A program made the translations under genes and the position numbers. The notes beneath the pieces were generated by a model that did not search any database, was not told the DNA's origin, and saw only the letters and a list, made by a program, of their open reading frames with translations. This document shows positions 24,478 through 33,590 of a stretch of DNA of 64,000 nucleotides, piece after piece. Location: the NCBI RefSeq assembly GCF_004354085.1, contig NZ_SMSE01000002.1:1017392-1081391 (forward strand), in the 5' to 3' direction. This stretch comes from Seongchinamella unica. Its GTDB lineage: Bacteria; Pseudomonadota; Gammaproteobacteria; Pseudomonadales; Halieaceae. Each line of letters starts with the position of its first letter. Positions within the stretch are counted from its first letter, which is position 1.

Positions 24478-25650
24478 ATGCACGTTGAATACACCGACGC
24501 CCAGAAAGAATTAAGGCGGGAATTTCGCGCCTATTTCTCCGACCTGATCAAACCGGAGTACCGCGAGGAACTGCGCAACGCCGAAAGCGGCGATCTGTAT
24601 AAGGAACTCATTCGCCAGCAGGGCAAGGACAACATGCTGGCCGTCGGCTGGCCCGAGGAATACGGCGGTCGCGGGCTGACCCAGTCGGAACAACTCATCC
24701 GCTACGAGGAAGCCCTGCTGGCGGAAGCACCCACCCCCTTCGTGACCCTGAATACGGTTGGCCCGGCAATCATGAGCCGTGGTACGGAGGAACAGAAGAA
24801 GCGATTCCTGCCCGGAATCGCCGCCGGTGAGCTCCACTTTTCCATCGGCTACAGCGAACCCTCTGCGGGAACGGACCTGGCGGCACTCACCACATCTGCA
24901 GTCAGGAACGGTGACCATTATCTCGTTAACGGCAGCAAGGTCTTCACCAGTGGCGCCGAGGGTGCCGACTACATTTTCCTGGCCGCGCGCACCGACCCGG
25001 ATGCCCCCAAGCACAAGGGCATTTCGATCCTGGTTGCGGACACCAGCGATCCCGGTTTCTCCCGGGGTGACATCCACACCATGGGCGGTGTGCACACCAA
25101 CGTCACCTACTACGAAAACGTCAAGGTTCCCCTGGACATGATTATCGGCGAGGAAAACGCCGGCTGGCGGCTGATTACCGAACAGCTCAACCACGAACGG
25201 GTAGGACTCGCGGCCTGGGGAATACAGGGCTGGAAGCTGTTCCGGGATGTGATGAGTTGGGCCAGGAATACCCGGGGTGCAAACGGTGAGCGGGTAATTG
25301 ATGACCCCACGGCCCAGCGCAACCTCGCCGAGGTCTATTCCCACCTGGAAGCGATGCGGGTCATGAACGCGCGCATGTCGTGGCAACTGGACCAGCAGAC
25401 CATGGACCCGGTCTTTCCCTCCGCCATCAAGGTCTACTCCACCGAGATCATGCTGGAAATCTGCCGCCTGCTGATGGACGTGGTCGGGCCGCATTCCCTG
25501 ATCGCCGGTGGCAGCGAGGGCGCGGTACTCCATGGCAACCTGGAGCATGAATACCGCCGGGCCACGATCAATACCTTTGGCGGCGGGGTGGTGGAAGTGC
25601 TGCGCGGGCTGGTGGCGACTCACGGCCTTGGCATGCCCCAGCACCGCTGA
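24478..25650 (+). CDS. Acyl-CoA dehydrogenase (ChsE-type partner)
   Basis: The 390-residue dehydrogenase has NMLAVGWPEEYGGRG, the flavin-binding IGYSEPSAGTDLAAL middle motif, GSKVFTSGAEGADYIFLAART and a C-terminus ending in TFGGGVVEVLRG. The position of the classical catalytic Glu reads Phe-Gly-Gly-Gly. It starts at the ATG at 24478 downstream of the divergent promoter. The next gene encodes a MaoC-DUF35 fusion 43 bp downstream. Its neighbours suggest alpha,beta-dehydrogenation of a branched or steroid side-chain acyl-CoA together with the subunit at 22534-23679. Confidence 0.88.
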   Translation: MHVEYTDAQKELRREFRAYFSDLIKPEYREELRNAESGDLYKELIRQQGKDNMLAVGWPEEYGGRGLTQSEQLIRYEEALLAEAPTPFVTLNTVGPAIMSRGTEEQKKRFLPGIAAGELHFSIGYSEPSAGTDLAALTTSAVRNGDHYLVNGSKVFTSGAEGADYIFLAARTDPDAPKHKGISILVADTSDPGFSRGDIHTMGGVHTNVTYYENVKVPLDMIIGEENAGWRLITEQLNHERVGLAAWGIQGWKLFRDVMSWARNTRGANGERVIDDPTAQRNLAEVYSHLEAMRVMNARMSWQLDQQTMDPVFPSAIKVYSTEIMLEICRLLMDVVGPHSLIAGGSEGAVLHGNLEHEYRRATINTFGGGVVEVLRGLVATHGLGMPQHR

Positions 25651-25693
25651 TCATTCGCAGTACCGGCAACAGGAACCACACTGAGGTTTAGCA

Positions 25694-26650
25694 ATGACAC
25701 CAGAAGAACAAAAAGCGTTCGAAGACAGAATCTACGCCTACGTCGGTGTAAAGGTCTGTGAGCGAACAGCAGCCAAGGACGCGGTCAACCCGGCCATGAT
25801 TCGCCACTGGGCCGAAGCGATGGGCGACACCAATCCCGCCTATACCGACGAGACCTGGGCAGCGAACAGCAGGCGCGGCAAGACCATCGCACCGCCAGCC
25901 ATGATGTATGCCTGGAATCAGGAGGGCTTTACCGTCACCCGCGGCCGCGCCTCTGATCCGCAAACCGACATGGTCGAGTTATTTAACGAGTACGGGTTCA
26001 CCGGCGTTCTCGGGACCAACGTGACCCAGGAATATTTCAAGGAGGTGAGCCCGGGCGACACTCTCTACCTGGAAATGGAGATAGACAGTATTTCCGAGCG
26101 CAAGGCCACTGCCCGTGGTATCGGGTACTTCTTCGAAACCCTGGCGACCTTCAGTGACCAGAACGGCGAGAAGGTCGGCACCCAGCGGTTCCGGGTGCTC
26201 AAGTTCATCCCCCAGGAACAGCCGACAGCAGCGACCGGCGACGACAAGCTGGAAGTCCCCACCCGCATTCCCTCCCCCCGGGGCCATGACAATGGCTGGT
26301 GGTGGCAGGCCGTGGACGAGGGCAAGCTGTTGATCCAGCGCTGCAAACGTTGCCAGGTATTGCGCCACCCGCCACGCCCGATGTGCGGGGAATGCCAGTC
26401 CCTGGAATGGGACTCCATCGAATCAGGCATGGAGGGCGAGGTGATCTCGTACACCTGCCTGCGTCACCCGGCGATCCCCGGCTACCCGAAGGATCCAGTG
26501 TGCGCCGTGATCAAACTGGCGGAAGGCACCAACCTCGTTGCCAACATCGTCGGCTGCGACTATGACGACGTGTTCATCGGCATGAAGCTCAAGGGCAGGA
26601 TCGAACAGGTCGATGAAAAAACCACGCTGCCGCAGTTCTATCCGGCATAA
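25694..26650 (+). CDS. MaoC hydratase / DUF35 OB-fold fusion (ChsH2-like)
   Basis: The 318-residue protein has an N-terminal FAS1-type MaoC domain (about 1-165; WAEAMGDTNPAYTDE). A DUF35 region with a zinc ribbon follows (CKRCQVLRHPPRPMCGECQ, four cysteines) and then an OB-fold (about 250-318). This is the architecture of ChsH2, which pairs with ChsH1 as an enoyl-CoA hydratase. ChsH2 also hands the product to the Ltp2 aldolase through its DUF35 domain in mycobacterial cholesterol degradation. The ChsH1-like and Ltp2-like genes follow directly here. Confidence 0.88.
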   Translation: MTPEEQKAFEDRIYAYVGVKVCERTAAKDAVNPAMIRHWAEAMGDTNPAYTDETWAANSRRGKTIAPPAMMYAWNQEGFTVTRGRASDPQTDMVELFNEYGFTGVLGTNVTQEYFKEVSPGDTLYLEMEIDSISERKATARGIGYFFETLATFSDQNGEKVGTQRFRVLKFIPQEQPTAATGDDKLEVPTRIPSPRGHDNGWWWQAVDEGKLLIQRCKRCQVLRHPPRPMCGECQSLEWDSIESGMEGEVISYTCLRHPAIPGYPKDPVCAVIKLAEGTNLVANIVGCDYDDVFIGMKLKGRIEQVDEKTTLPQFYPA

Positions 26651-26663
26651 GGAGAGCCAGGCA

Positions 26664-27095
26664 ATGAGTGAGTACACCACACTGAATTACGCCGATGTCC
26701 ACGTCGGCGACAAACTCCCGGAACTGGCGATCGACATTACCACCGGCCTGATCGTGGGCGGGGCAATGGCGACCCGGGACTATGAGCCCGTACATCATGA
26801 CAAGTCTGCGGCCCAGGCAACCGGGCTGCCGGACGTGTTCATGAACATCCTGACCAGCCAGGGCCTGATGAGCCGCTTTGTCACCGACTGGAGTGGCCCG
26901 GAGGCTGTGATCAGGAAACTGGACCTGAAACTGGGGGCGCCCAACCTGCCAGGCATGGTGATGACGATCAGCGGCGAAGTCACTGACAAGGATGACAGCA
27001 GCGGCCAGGTCAGCATTGCGGTTGTCGGTGAGAACAACATCTGGGGCATGCACATGCAGGGCACCGTCACTATCGCATTGCCGCAGGAGGCCTAG
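26664..27095 (+). CDS. MaoC-family hydratase subunit (ChsH1-like)
   Basis: This 143-residue hot-dog protein begins 13 bp after the MaoC-DUF35 gene, with GGAGAGCC as Shine-Dalgarno. It contains the Asp/His-type segment TRDYEPVHHDKSAAQATGLPD and the SQGLMSRFVTDW helix found in ChsH1. ChsH1 forms the catalytic half of an alpha2beta2 hydratase with the MaoC domain of ChsH2. The next gene starts 3 bp after its stop, consistent with a tight operon. Substrate not determined. Confidence 0.86.
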   Translation: MSEYTTLNYADVHVGDKLPELAIDITTGLIVGGAMATRDYEPVHHDKSAAQATGLPDVFMNILTSQGLMSRFVTDWSGPEAVIRKLDLKLGAPNLPGMVMTISGEVTDKDDSSGQVSIAVVGENNIWGMHMQGTVTIALPQEA

Positions 27096-27098
27096 ACC

Positions 27099-28274
27099 GT
27101 GGTAGCCAATATCAGAGACAAGGCCGCCATTGTCGGCGTGGCCAACACAGCGTTTTCCAAGGACTCCGGCGTTTCCGAACTCAGCCTGGCCGTGCAGGCC
27201 ATCAAGGGCGCCTGCGACGACGCCGGCATTCATCCCCGAGAAATAGACGGCTTTGCCACGTTCACCCTGGACACCAACGACGAGATCGAGGTGGCCCGCG
27301 CCCTGGGCTGCGGCGATCTCACGTTCTGGGGACGTTCGCACTATGGCGGCGGCGCCGCCACCGGTTCGCTGCACCAGGCGGTAATGGCAGTGGCCACCGG
27401 CATGGCCGAGTGTGTCGCGGTGTTCCGCGCCCTCAACGGTCGCTCCGGACACCGCTACTCCCAGGGAGTATCGGGCGAACTGCTGACAGCGGACGCCATC
27501 CACTGGGGCTGGTATACACCCTATGGACTGCTGACCCCCGCCTCCTGGACAGCCATGATCACCCAACGCTGGATGCACCGAACCGGTGTCACCAAGGAGG
27601 CAATGTTTGAGGTGGCCCGCTGCACCCGGGAGTACGCGGTCAGCAATCCCAACGCCTTTTTCCACGGCCAGCCGCTGGATCGTGACACCTACTTCAATGC
27701 GCGCATGATCGCCGATCCACTGCAGCTGTTCGATTGCTGCCAGGAGAGCGATGGCGGCTCGGCCATCATTGTCACCACCCCGCAAAGGGCCCGGGACCTG
27801 AAGCAACCCGTGGTGACCGTCAAGGGCGTGGCCCAGGCCTCTGCCCAGGGCCAGGAACAGATGACCTCCTTTTACCGCGACGAAATCTCCGACGTCAGCG
27901 AACACCGCATCGCCGCGGGTGACTGCTACGAAATGAGCGGTCTGCGCCCAAGCGACATCGATGCCGCGGTTATCTATGATGCATTCACGCCCAATGTGCT
28001 ACTGCAGCTCGAGGCCTGGGACTTCTGCAAATTCGGTGAGGCGGGAGACTTTGTCCTGGACGGCAACCTCCGCCCGGATGGCCGCCTGCCCACCAACACC
28101 CACGGGGGCCAGTTGAGCGAGGCCTACATCCATGGTGTTAACGGCCTGGTGGAGGCCACCCGCCTGGTCCGCGGCCAATCGGTCAACCAGCCGGGCAAAC
28201 AGGTTGATCACGCGCTGGTCACCTCGGGGGTGGGTATTCCCACCGGCGGGGCCATCCTGGGCAAACTCGACTAG
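27099..28274 (+). CDS. Ltp2-like thiolase-fold aldolase (lipid-transfer protein type)
   Basis: The 391-residue thiolase-superfamily protein starts with GTG and has VGVANTAFSKDSG, FWGRSHYGGGAATGSLHQAV, CQESDGGSAIIVTTPQRA and the C-terminal NTHGGQLSEAYIHGVNGLVEA. There is no Cys at the usual nucleophile position of true thiolases. In cholesterol and bile-acid side-chain degradation Ltp2 performs a retro-aldol cleavage with the DUF35 domain of ChsH2. The order MaoC-DUF35, MaoC, Ltp2 in one operon matches that module. A different branched substrate is possible. Confidence 0.88.
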   Translation: MVANIRDKAAIVGVANTAFSKDSGVSELSLAVQAIKGACDDAGIHPREIDGFATFTLDTNDEIEVARALGCGDLTFWGRSHYGGGAATGSLHQAVMAVATGMAECVAVFRALNGRSGHRYSQGVSGELLTADAIHWGWYTPYGLLTPASWTAMITQRWMHRTGVTKEAMFEVARCTREYAVSNPNAFFHGQPLDRDTYFNARMIADPLQLFDCCQESDGGSAIIVTTPQRARDLKQPVVTVKGVAQASAQGQEQMTSFYRDEISDVSEHRIAAGDCYEMSGLRPSDIDAAVIYDAFTPNVLLQLEAWDFCKFGEAGDFVLDGNLRPDGRLPTNTHGGQLSEAYIHGVNGLVEATRLVRGQSVNQPGKQVDHALVTSGVGIPTGGAILGKLD

Positions 28275-28353
28275 TGGATTCTCCAGGACCAGGGCCCGCC
28301 GCCCGGTCCGCTAAGGCCGGCTACTGCCGGCAATCGCATACAAAGGTGATCAC

Positions 28354-29565
28354 ATGTTCCAAGGCTGGAAAGTAGTAGGTGGCGGCTTCACCGCGCAATT
28401 GTTCGTGGTGGGCTTCCTCACTTATGCGGTAAGCCTGCTGGTAACGCCGGTACAGGCCGAGTTCGGGGTTAGTCTGGAACAGGTGATGTACAGCCTGACC
28501 GCCGCCACGTTTCTCGGCCTGTTCATGCAACCCGTAGCCGGCGCGATGATCGACCGCTTTTCGGTACGCGGCATCATGATCGCCGGCTCGGTTCTGTACG
28601 CCCTGGGGCTTTACCTCACCTCCATCGCCCAGTCTATCGGCCAGTATATCGCTGCCTTCGCCCTCACCATGGCCATCGCCAATGCCCTGGCAGGCTCGAT
28701 GTGCAGCTCCGCCGTTATCTCCCGCTGGTTTGTCGCCAGCCGCGGTCGCGCACTGGGCATTGCCGCCCTGGGAACCTCGGTCGGCGGTGTCGTTATTCCG
28801 GCACTGGTCAGTTACTGGCTGGGCACCGACGGCTGGCGGGGGGCGCTGGAAAACCTGGCCTGGTGTGTACTGTTACTCATGATGCCGGTGGTGGCCCTGA
28901 GCGTTCGCGATCACCCGGCCGACCTGGGGCTCCACCCGGAAGGACTCGCCGAATCCCCGCCGGAGCCCACCGGTACAGCGCCCAACCAGGACATGCGCGG
29001 TATTTTGCGCTCCCCGCCATTCTGGTATCTCGGGCTGGCCCTGGGGCTGCTGTTCAGCGCCTACTCGGCCGTACTGTCCAACATCAGCCCTTACGCCATC
29101 AACCTGGGCAGCAGCAAGGAACAGGCGTCCGCGCTGATCATGGCGGTGGCGGTCACCGGCTTCATCGGCAAGATACTGTTTGGCATTGCCGCCGACCGCT
29201 TCAGCCTGAAGGCCGCCCTGTGGACGGCACAGGGGCTGGTTGCCGCGTCTTTCCTGGTGCTGGCACAGGAACCGGGGCACGGCGTGATGCTGCTGGGGAC
29301 ATCGCTGCTGGGACTGGCTGCCGGCGGCATGCTGCCCGTATGGGGCGCGATGATGGCGCAATTGTTCGGCCTGGGGAGTTACGGTCGAGCCATGGGGCTG
29401 ATGGGACCGGTTATTACGCTCTGCGTCATGCCGGGTTTTGCGGTGATAGGCCGCATGTATGACAGCCTGGGCAGCTATACGCCCAGCCTCTACTTCTTCG
29501 CCGGGGTCTGTGCCGTCTCCGCGCTGCTGCTGGCGCCCCTGCGCTTACCGGCCAGGCGCGACTGA
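28354..29565 (+). CDS. Major facilitator superfamily transporter
   Basis: The 403-residue membrane protein has about 12 hydrophobic segments in two halves. It resembles the monocarboxylate/oxalate-formate (OFA-like) transporters: FGVSLEQVMYSLTAATFLGLF and RGIMIAGSVLYALG in the first half, and a central loop at about 195-215. It lies 80 bp after the aldolase gene on the same strand. It is likely the importer for the compound degraded by the cluster (inference). No substrate-specific residues can be read from sequence. Confidence 0.87.
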   Translation: MFQGWKVVGGGFTAQLFVVGFLTYAVSLLVTPVQAEFGVSLEQVMYSLTAATFLGLFMQPVAGAMIDRFSVRGIMIAGSVLYALGLYLTSIAQSIGQYIAAFALTMAIANALAGSMCSSAVISRWFVASRGRALGIAALGTSVGGVVIPALVSYWLGTDGWRGALENLAWCVLLLMMPVVALSVRDHPADLGLHPEGLAESPPEPTGTAPNQDMRGILRSPPFWYLGLALGLLFSAYSAVLSNISPYAINLGSSKEQASALIMAVAVTGFIGKILFGIAADRFSLKAALWTAQGLVAASFLVLAQEPGHGVMLLGTSLLGLAAGGMLPVWGAMMAQLFGLGSYGRAMGLMGPVITLCVMPGFAVIGRMYDSLGSYTPSLYFFAGVCAVSALLLAPLRLPARRD

Positions 29566-29602
29566 GTGCCACCGGCAGGACCGGGGGCACCGCCAACCCT
29601 GC

Positions 29603-30070
29603 CTACATGTAAATAAACATCAGTTCGTAGATCAATGCCGGGCGATCATCCTGGCCTACCACGTGCACCTGCTGCTCCAGCACCATCCTGGTGCCCTTGG
29701 GAGTGGCACTCACCTCTTTTACCCGGCTGCGACTGTGAATCGAGCACCCCACCGGAACCACACCGGTAAAGCGCAGCTTGTCGGAGCCGTAGTTGAGCAT
29801 GTTGTTGAAGCCGGTGACCTCATAGGTTTGCTCCGCGCGCATTTTCGGCAGCAATACCAGGGTAAGAAAGCCGTGCGCAATCGTGCAGCCGAAGGGGCTG
29901 TCAGTTTTCGCCTTCTCCGGATCGGTGTGAATCCAGTAGTCGTCACCGCTCAACTCGGCAAACTGGTTGACCATGTCCTGGGTTATTTCCAGCTCGCTGC
30001 TCCAGGGACCGAACTCGTCGCTCACCAGTTCCTGCATGGCCTCGACATCGTCGTACTTATACTGCTTCAT
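29603..30070 (-). CDS. MaoC-like enoyl-CoA hydratase
   Basis: The 155-residue hot-dog hydratase has the catalytic motif AELSGDDYWIHTDPEKA and the following SPFGCTIAHGFLTL. It matches the NodN/MaoC group. The ATG at 30070 is preferred because the 49 residues of the longer frame are basic and unconserved. It is convergent with the MFS gene and divergent from the thiolase, so it is a separate unit within the cluster. It probably adds water to an enoyl-CoA of the same pathway. Confidence 0.85.
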   Translation of the reverse strand: MKQYKYDDVEAMQELVSDEFGPWSSELEITQDMVNQFAELSGDDYWIHTDPEKAKTDSPFGCTIAHGFLTLVLLPKMRAEQTYEVTGFNNMLNYGSDKLRFTGVVPVGCSIHSRSRVKEVSATPKGTRMVLEQQVHVVGQDDRPALIYELMFIYM

Positions 30071-30286
30071 AAGGGATGCTCCGATAGTTTCCAAAGCCCG
30101 CATTCTAAGCGCGCAAGGCCCGGACAGGAGAGCAAAAACCGTAGCGAAGCGAGCGCGGGATAACCTGCTAAACCACTGTGTTTTATCGATTTTCCCAGCT
30201 GTAGCCGGCAGGCTCAAAACGGCAGAATAGGTAGCCTTTAATGACGCAATCTGTCATTGCCCCGGATTTCCAGTGCAGTAGACTGA

Positions 30287-31516
<1,230 letters not shown>

Positions 31517-31528
31517 GGAGAACACTGC

Positions 31529-32443
31529 ATGGGAGACCTGACCGGAAAAGTCGCCGTCATCACCGGAGCCGGCCGCGGACTCGGCCGCGAGGAGGCAATC
31601 CAGCTGGCCAGACAGGGGGCACGCGTTGTTATCAATGACATCGACCTGCCCGACGCCAGGGAAGCGGCTGAATCCGCCGTCGAGGAAATCAGGGCGCTGG
31701 GGGGCGAGGCCATTGCCGTTTACGGTGATTGCGCAGATTCCGCCGATGCCGAAAACCTGTTGCAGACAACGCTCAACACCTACGGCGACATGAATATCAT
31801 GGTCAACAATGCCGGTTTTTGTCGCGACAAGACCATATTCGGCATGTCAGACGAGGAGTTCGATTCGGTGGTGCGCGTTCACCTGCGGGGCCACTTCGTC
31901 AACATGCGCAACGCCACCCGCTACTGGCGCGACAAGGCCAAGTCGGGCGAGGAAGTCTACGGCAGGCTGGTCAGCACCTCCTCCGAGGCGGCTTTCTACG
32001 GCTCTGCCGGCCAACCCAACTACGCCGCCGCCAAGGCCGGCATCATCGCCATGACCATGGGTGCCGCCCAGCTGTTGATAAAGTACGGCATCACCGCCAA
32101 CGTCATCATGCCCCGCGCCCTCACCGACATGACCGCCGGCGGCCAGACTGCCGAGATGTTCGCCCCGCCCGCCGATGGTGGCTTCCACACTTTCGACCCT
32201 GCCAACGTGGCGCCCCTGGTGGGCTACCTGGCGTCGCCGGAGGCCGGCAGGATTTCCGGCGAGGTGTTTGTGGTCTGGGGCAACGAGGTCCAGGTCGCCC
32301 AGCGCCCTACCCTGCGCGATGCGTTCGTCAATCCGAAGGGGGCGCAAAAGTGGGAAGTCGAGGATCTGCACTCCACCATGGCGTCTCATTATGACGAGAA
32401 CTACCTGCCGGTCTGGGGTGGGTTCTCGGTGCCGCCGGTCTGA
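31529..32443 (+). CDS. Short-chain dehydrogenase (3-hydroxyacyl-CoA/17-hydroxysteroid type)
   Basis: The 304-residue SDR has the TGAGRGLGREEA Rossmann motif (about residue 12) and NNAG. The catalytic Ser lies in STSSEAAFYGSAGQPNYAAAKAG, and the Tyr-x3-Lys in the same segment. Length and motif order match the multifunctional-enzyme-like SDRs with a C-terminal extension. Such proteins oxidise 3-hydroxyacyl-CoA or hydroxysteroids. It is co-transcribed with the thiolase and ends before a terminator hairpin. Confidence 0.9.
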   Translation: MGDLTGKVAVITGAGRGLGREEAIQLARQGARVVINDIDLPDAREAAESAVEEIRALGGEAIAVYGDCADSADAENLLQTTLNTYGDMNIMVNNAGFCRDKTIFGMSDEEFDSVVRVHLRGHFVNMRNATRYWRDKAKSGEEVYGRLVSTSSEAAFYGSAGQPNYAAAKAGIIAMTMGAAQLLIKYGITANVIMPRALTDMTAGGQTAEMFAPPADGGFHTFDPANVAPLVGYLASPEAGRISGEVFVVWGNEVQVAQRPTLRDAFVNPKGAQKWEVEDLHSTMASHYDENYLPVWGGFSVPPV

Positions 32444-32464
32444 GGGCTGAACCCACCTTGGCTC

Positions 32465-32488
32465 GCGCCTTATCCATCGAGAAGGCGC
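32465..32488 (+). terminator. Putative terminator of the thiolase-SDR operon
   Basis: GCGCCTT and AAGGCGC form 7-bp arms with a 10-nt loop, followed by a TTTAACCTTT stretch. It lies 21 bp past the SDR stop. The T-tract is interrupted, so it is moderate in strength. Confidence 0.5.
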
Positions 32489-32500
32489 TTTAACCTTTAA

Positions 32501-32883
32501 TGCTAAGCGGTCACCGCGGAAGTGCCTGAACTTCCCCGGCTCGCCTTTCGTGACGCCAAATACGCCGACGCCACCTGGATACACAGCGTGCTCGATGGCG
32601 AGGCGGGCGAGCGGCTGAATCGGTTCTCGCAAACAGAGCGCAGAGGGAGCGGCGCGAGACAGCGCTTTTCTGGCTCGCAACCGACCGAGGGTACCCCGGA
32701 GGGGCGCTCATGTGAGAGGACCTATTCAGGCACTCGCACGGCGACTCGGCGCTTCACCGACAGCATAGGTAGTGGATAGTCGAGTGCAAATGGACGGAGG
32801 CCGTCGGGGATGGGATAGACCTCAAGAGGGAGTGTGCTTTTCGACCGAATGAGGTCTATCCCATCCACGGCGACCGCTTAGCA
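32501..32883. mobile_element. MITE-like element with terminal inverted repeats
   Basis: The ends TGCTAAGCGGTCACCGCGG (32501) and CCACGGCGACCGCTTAGCA (32865-32883) are inverted repeats matching at 17 of 19 positions. The outermost 12 bases are identical. The element is 383 bp and has no recognisable transposase. The copy may be flanked by AAT on both sides if its true ends are one base inside. It could be a non-autonomous transposon-like unit moved in trans or a long foldback element. A copy search is needed to decide. Confidence 0.5.
32808..32866. repeat. 17-bp perfect inverted repeat inside the MITE-like element
   Basis: GGATGGGATAGACCTCA (32808-32824) and its exact reverse complement (32850-32866) flank a 25-nt spacer. 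It adjoins the right terminal repeat. It would form a strong cruciform or RNA hairpin, with no poly-T to make it a classical terminator. Confidence 0.75.
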
Positions 32884-32930
32884 ATAAAGCAATAAAGCAA
32901 TAAAGCAATAAAGCAATAATGCAATAATGC
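32881..32930. repeat. Tandem 8-bp repeat (GCAATAAA/T)
   Basis: Six consecutive octamers: four GCAATAAA followed by two GCAATAAT, then GC. It starts at the last three bases of the right terminal repeat of the 383-bp element, so the array may have expanded from the insertion target. Copy number may vary. Confidence 0.85.
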
Positions 32931-32971
32931 TCGACTGAATTATAAAAAATACCCACAGGCGAGCAAAGAAA

Positions 32972-32992
32972 AAGGGGCCCGAAGGGCCCCTT
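32972..32992 (-). terminator. Rho-independent terminator of the sortase-substrate gene
   Basis: On the minus strand AAGGGGCCC-TTC-GGGCCCCTT is followed by TTTTTC, immediately past the stop of the sortase substrate gene. A GC-rich 9-bp stem with a T-tract makes this a confident call. Confidence 0.9.
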
Positions 32993-33011
32993 GGTGTCTC
33001 AAGCGTCAGCT

Positions 33012-33578
33012 TCAGGAGAAGCGACGACGCAGACCGCTGAGCATGCCACCCAGGGCCAGGAAGGCACCGCCAACCGCGCCGATCAGGAACAGCGGCGAAG
33101 CAGTAGTCGGCATTTCGACGACTTCTTCCTCGATCACGATCAGGTCAGCTGCGTCCGGGCCGTCGTCGTCATCCACCGCCAGGGCGAAACGATCCTGGGG
33201 CAGGTACACGTTCAACTGCTGACCGCGCATCAGGTCGCTGGCGCGGTAGCTGCGGCCACCGATTTCAGCGCGCCATGAACTGTCCACCTGGATTGAACGG
33301 GTGTCACCCATGGTGCCGTCAGTATGCAGCGGACGGAACGTCATGCGGTTACCGCGCACGCGGATAACTTCAACGGTGGCCTTGGCATACAGTTCACCGT
33401 CTTTCTCATACACGGACTGGCAGGACTCGGCGATATCAGGATTCATTGCCAGAACTTCCGCAGACCAGTTCAGGTCGGCGCAGGTTACCGTGCTGCTTAC
33501 CGCCTTGTCCTGTGCCATCAGCGATCCCGCTGATACCGACAGGGCCATACCTACCGCTACTACCATCTTCTTATTCAT
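33012..33578 (-). CDS. Sortase-substrate protein with C-terminal sorting signal
   Basis: The 188-residue protein has a Sec signal peptide (cleavage near SLMAQD, residue 22). A mature region of about 125 residues contains two Cys (VTCADLNW, ESCQSVYEK). The C-terminus is tripartite: MPTTAS, a roughly 19-residue hydrophobic helix, and RRRFS. This is the cell-wall sorting layout, with a motif close to the LPxTA of class D/E sortases. The sortase gene lies 12 bp upstream on the same strand, so this is its likely substrate. An acidic stretch (VDDDDGPDAADLIVIEEE) precedes the signal. Confidence 0.82.
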   Translation of the reverse strand: MNKKMVVAVGMALSVSAGSLMAQDKAVSSTVTCADLNWSAEVLAMNPDIAESCQSVYEKDGELYAKATVEVIRVRGNRMTFRPLHTDGTMGDTRSIQVDSSWRAEIGGRSYRASDLMRGQQLNVYLPQDRFALAVDDDDGPDAADLIVIEEEVVEMPTTASPLFLIGAVGGAFLALGGMLSGLRRRFS

Positions 33579-33590
33579 GTCAATTCCTCC

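Noticed and set aside
32522..32779. Plus-strand 85-codon frame inside the MITE-like element
   Set aside because: No similarity to a transposase and a random-like Arg/Ser/Thr/Gly composition. The GTG start has no Shine-Dalgarno.
32881..32930. CRISPR array
   Set aside because: Repeats are 8 bp without spacers and there are no cas genes in the window.
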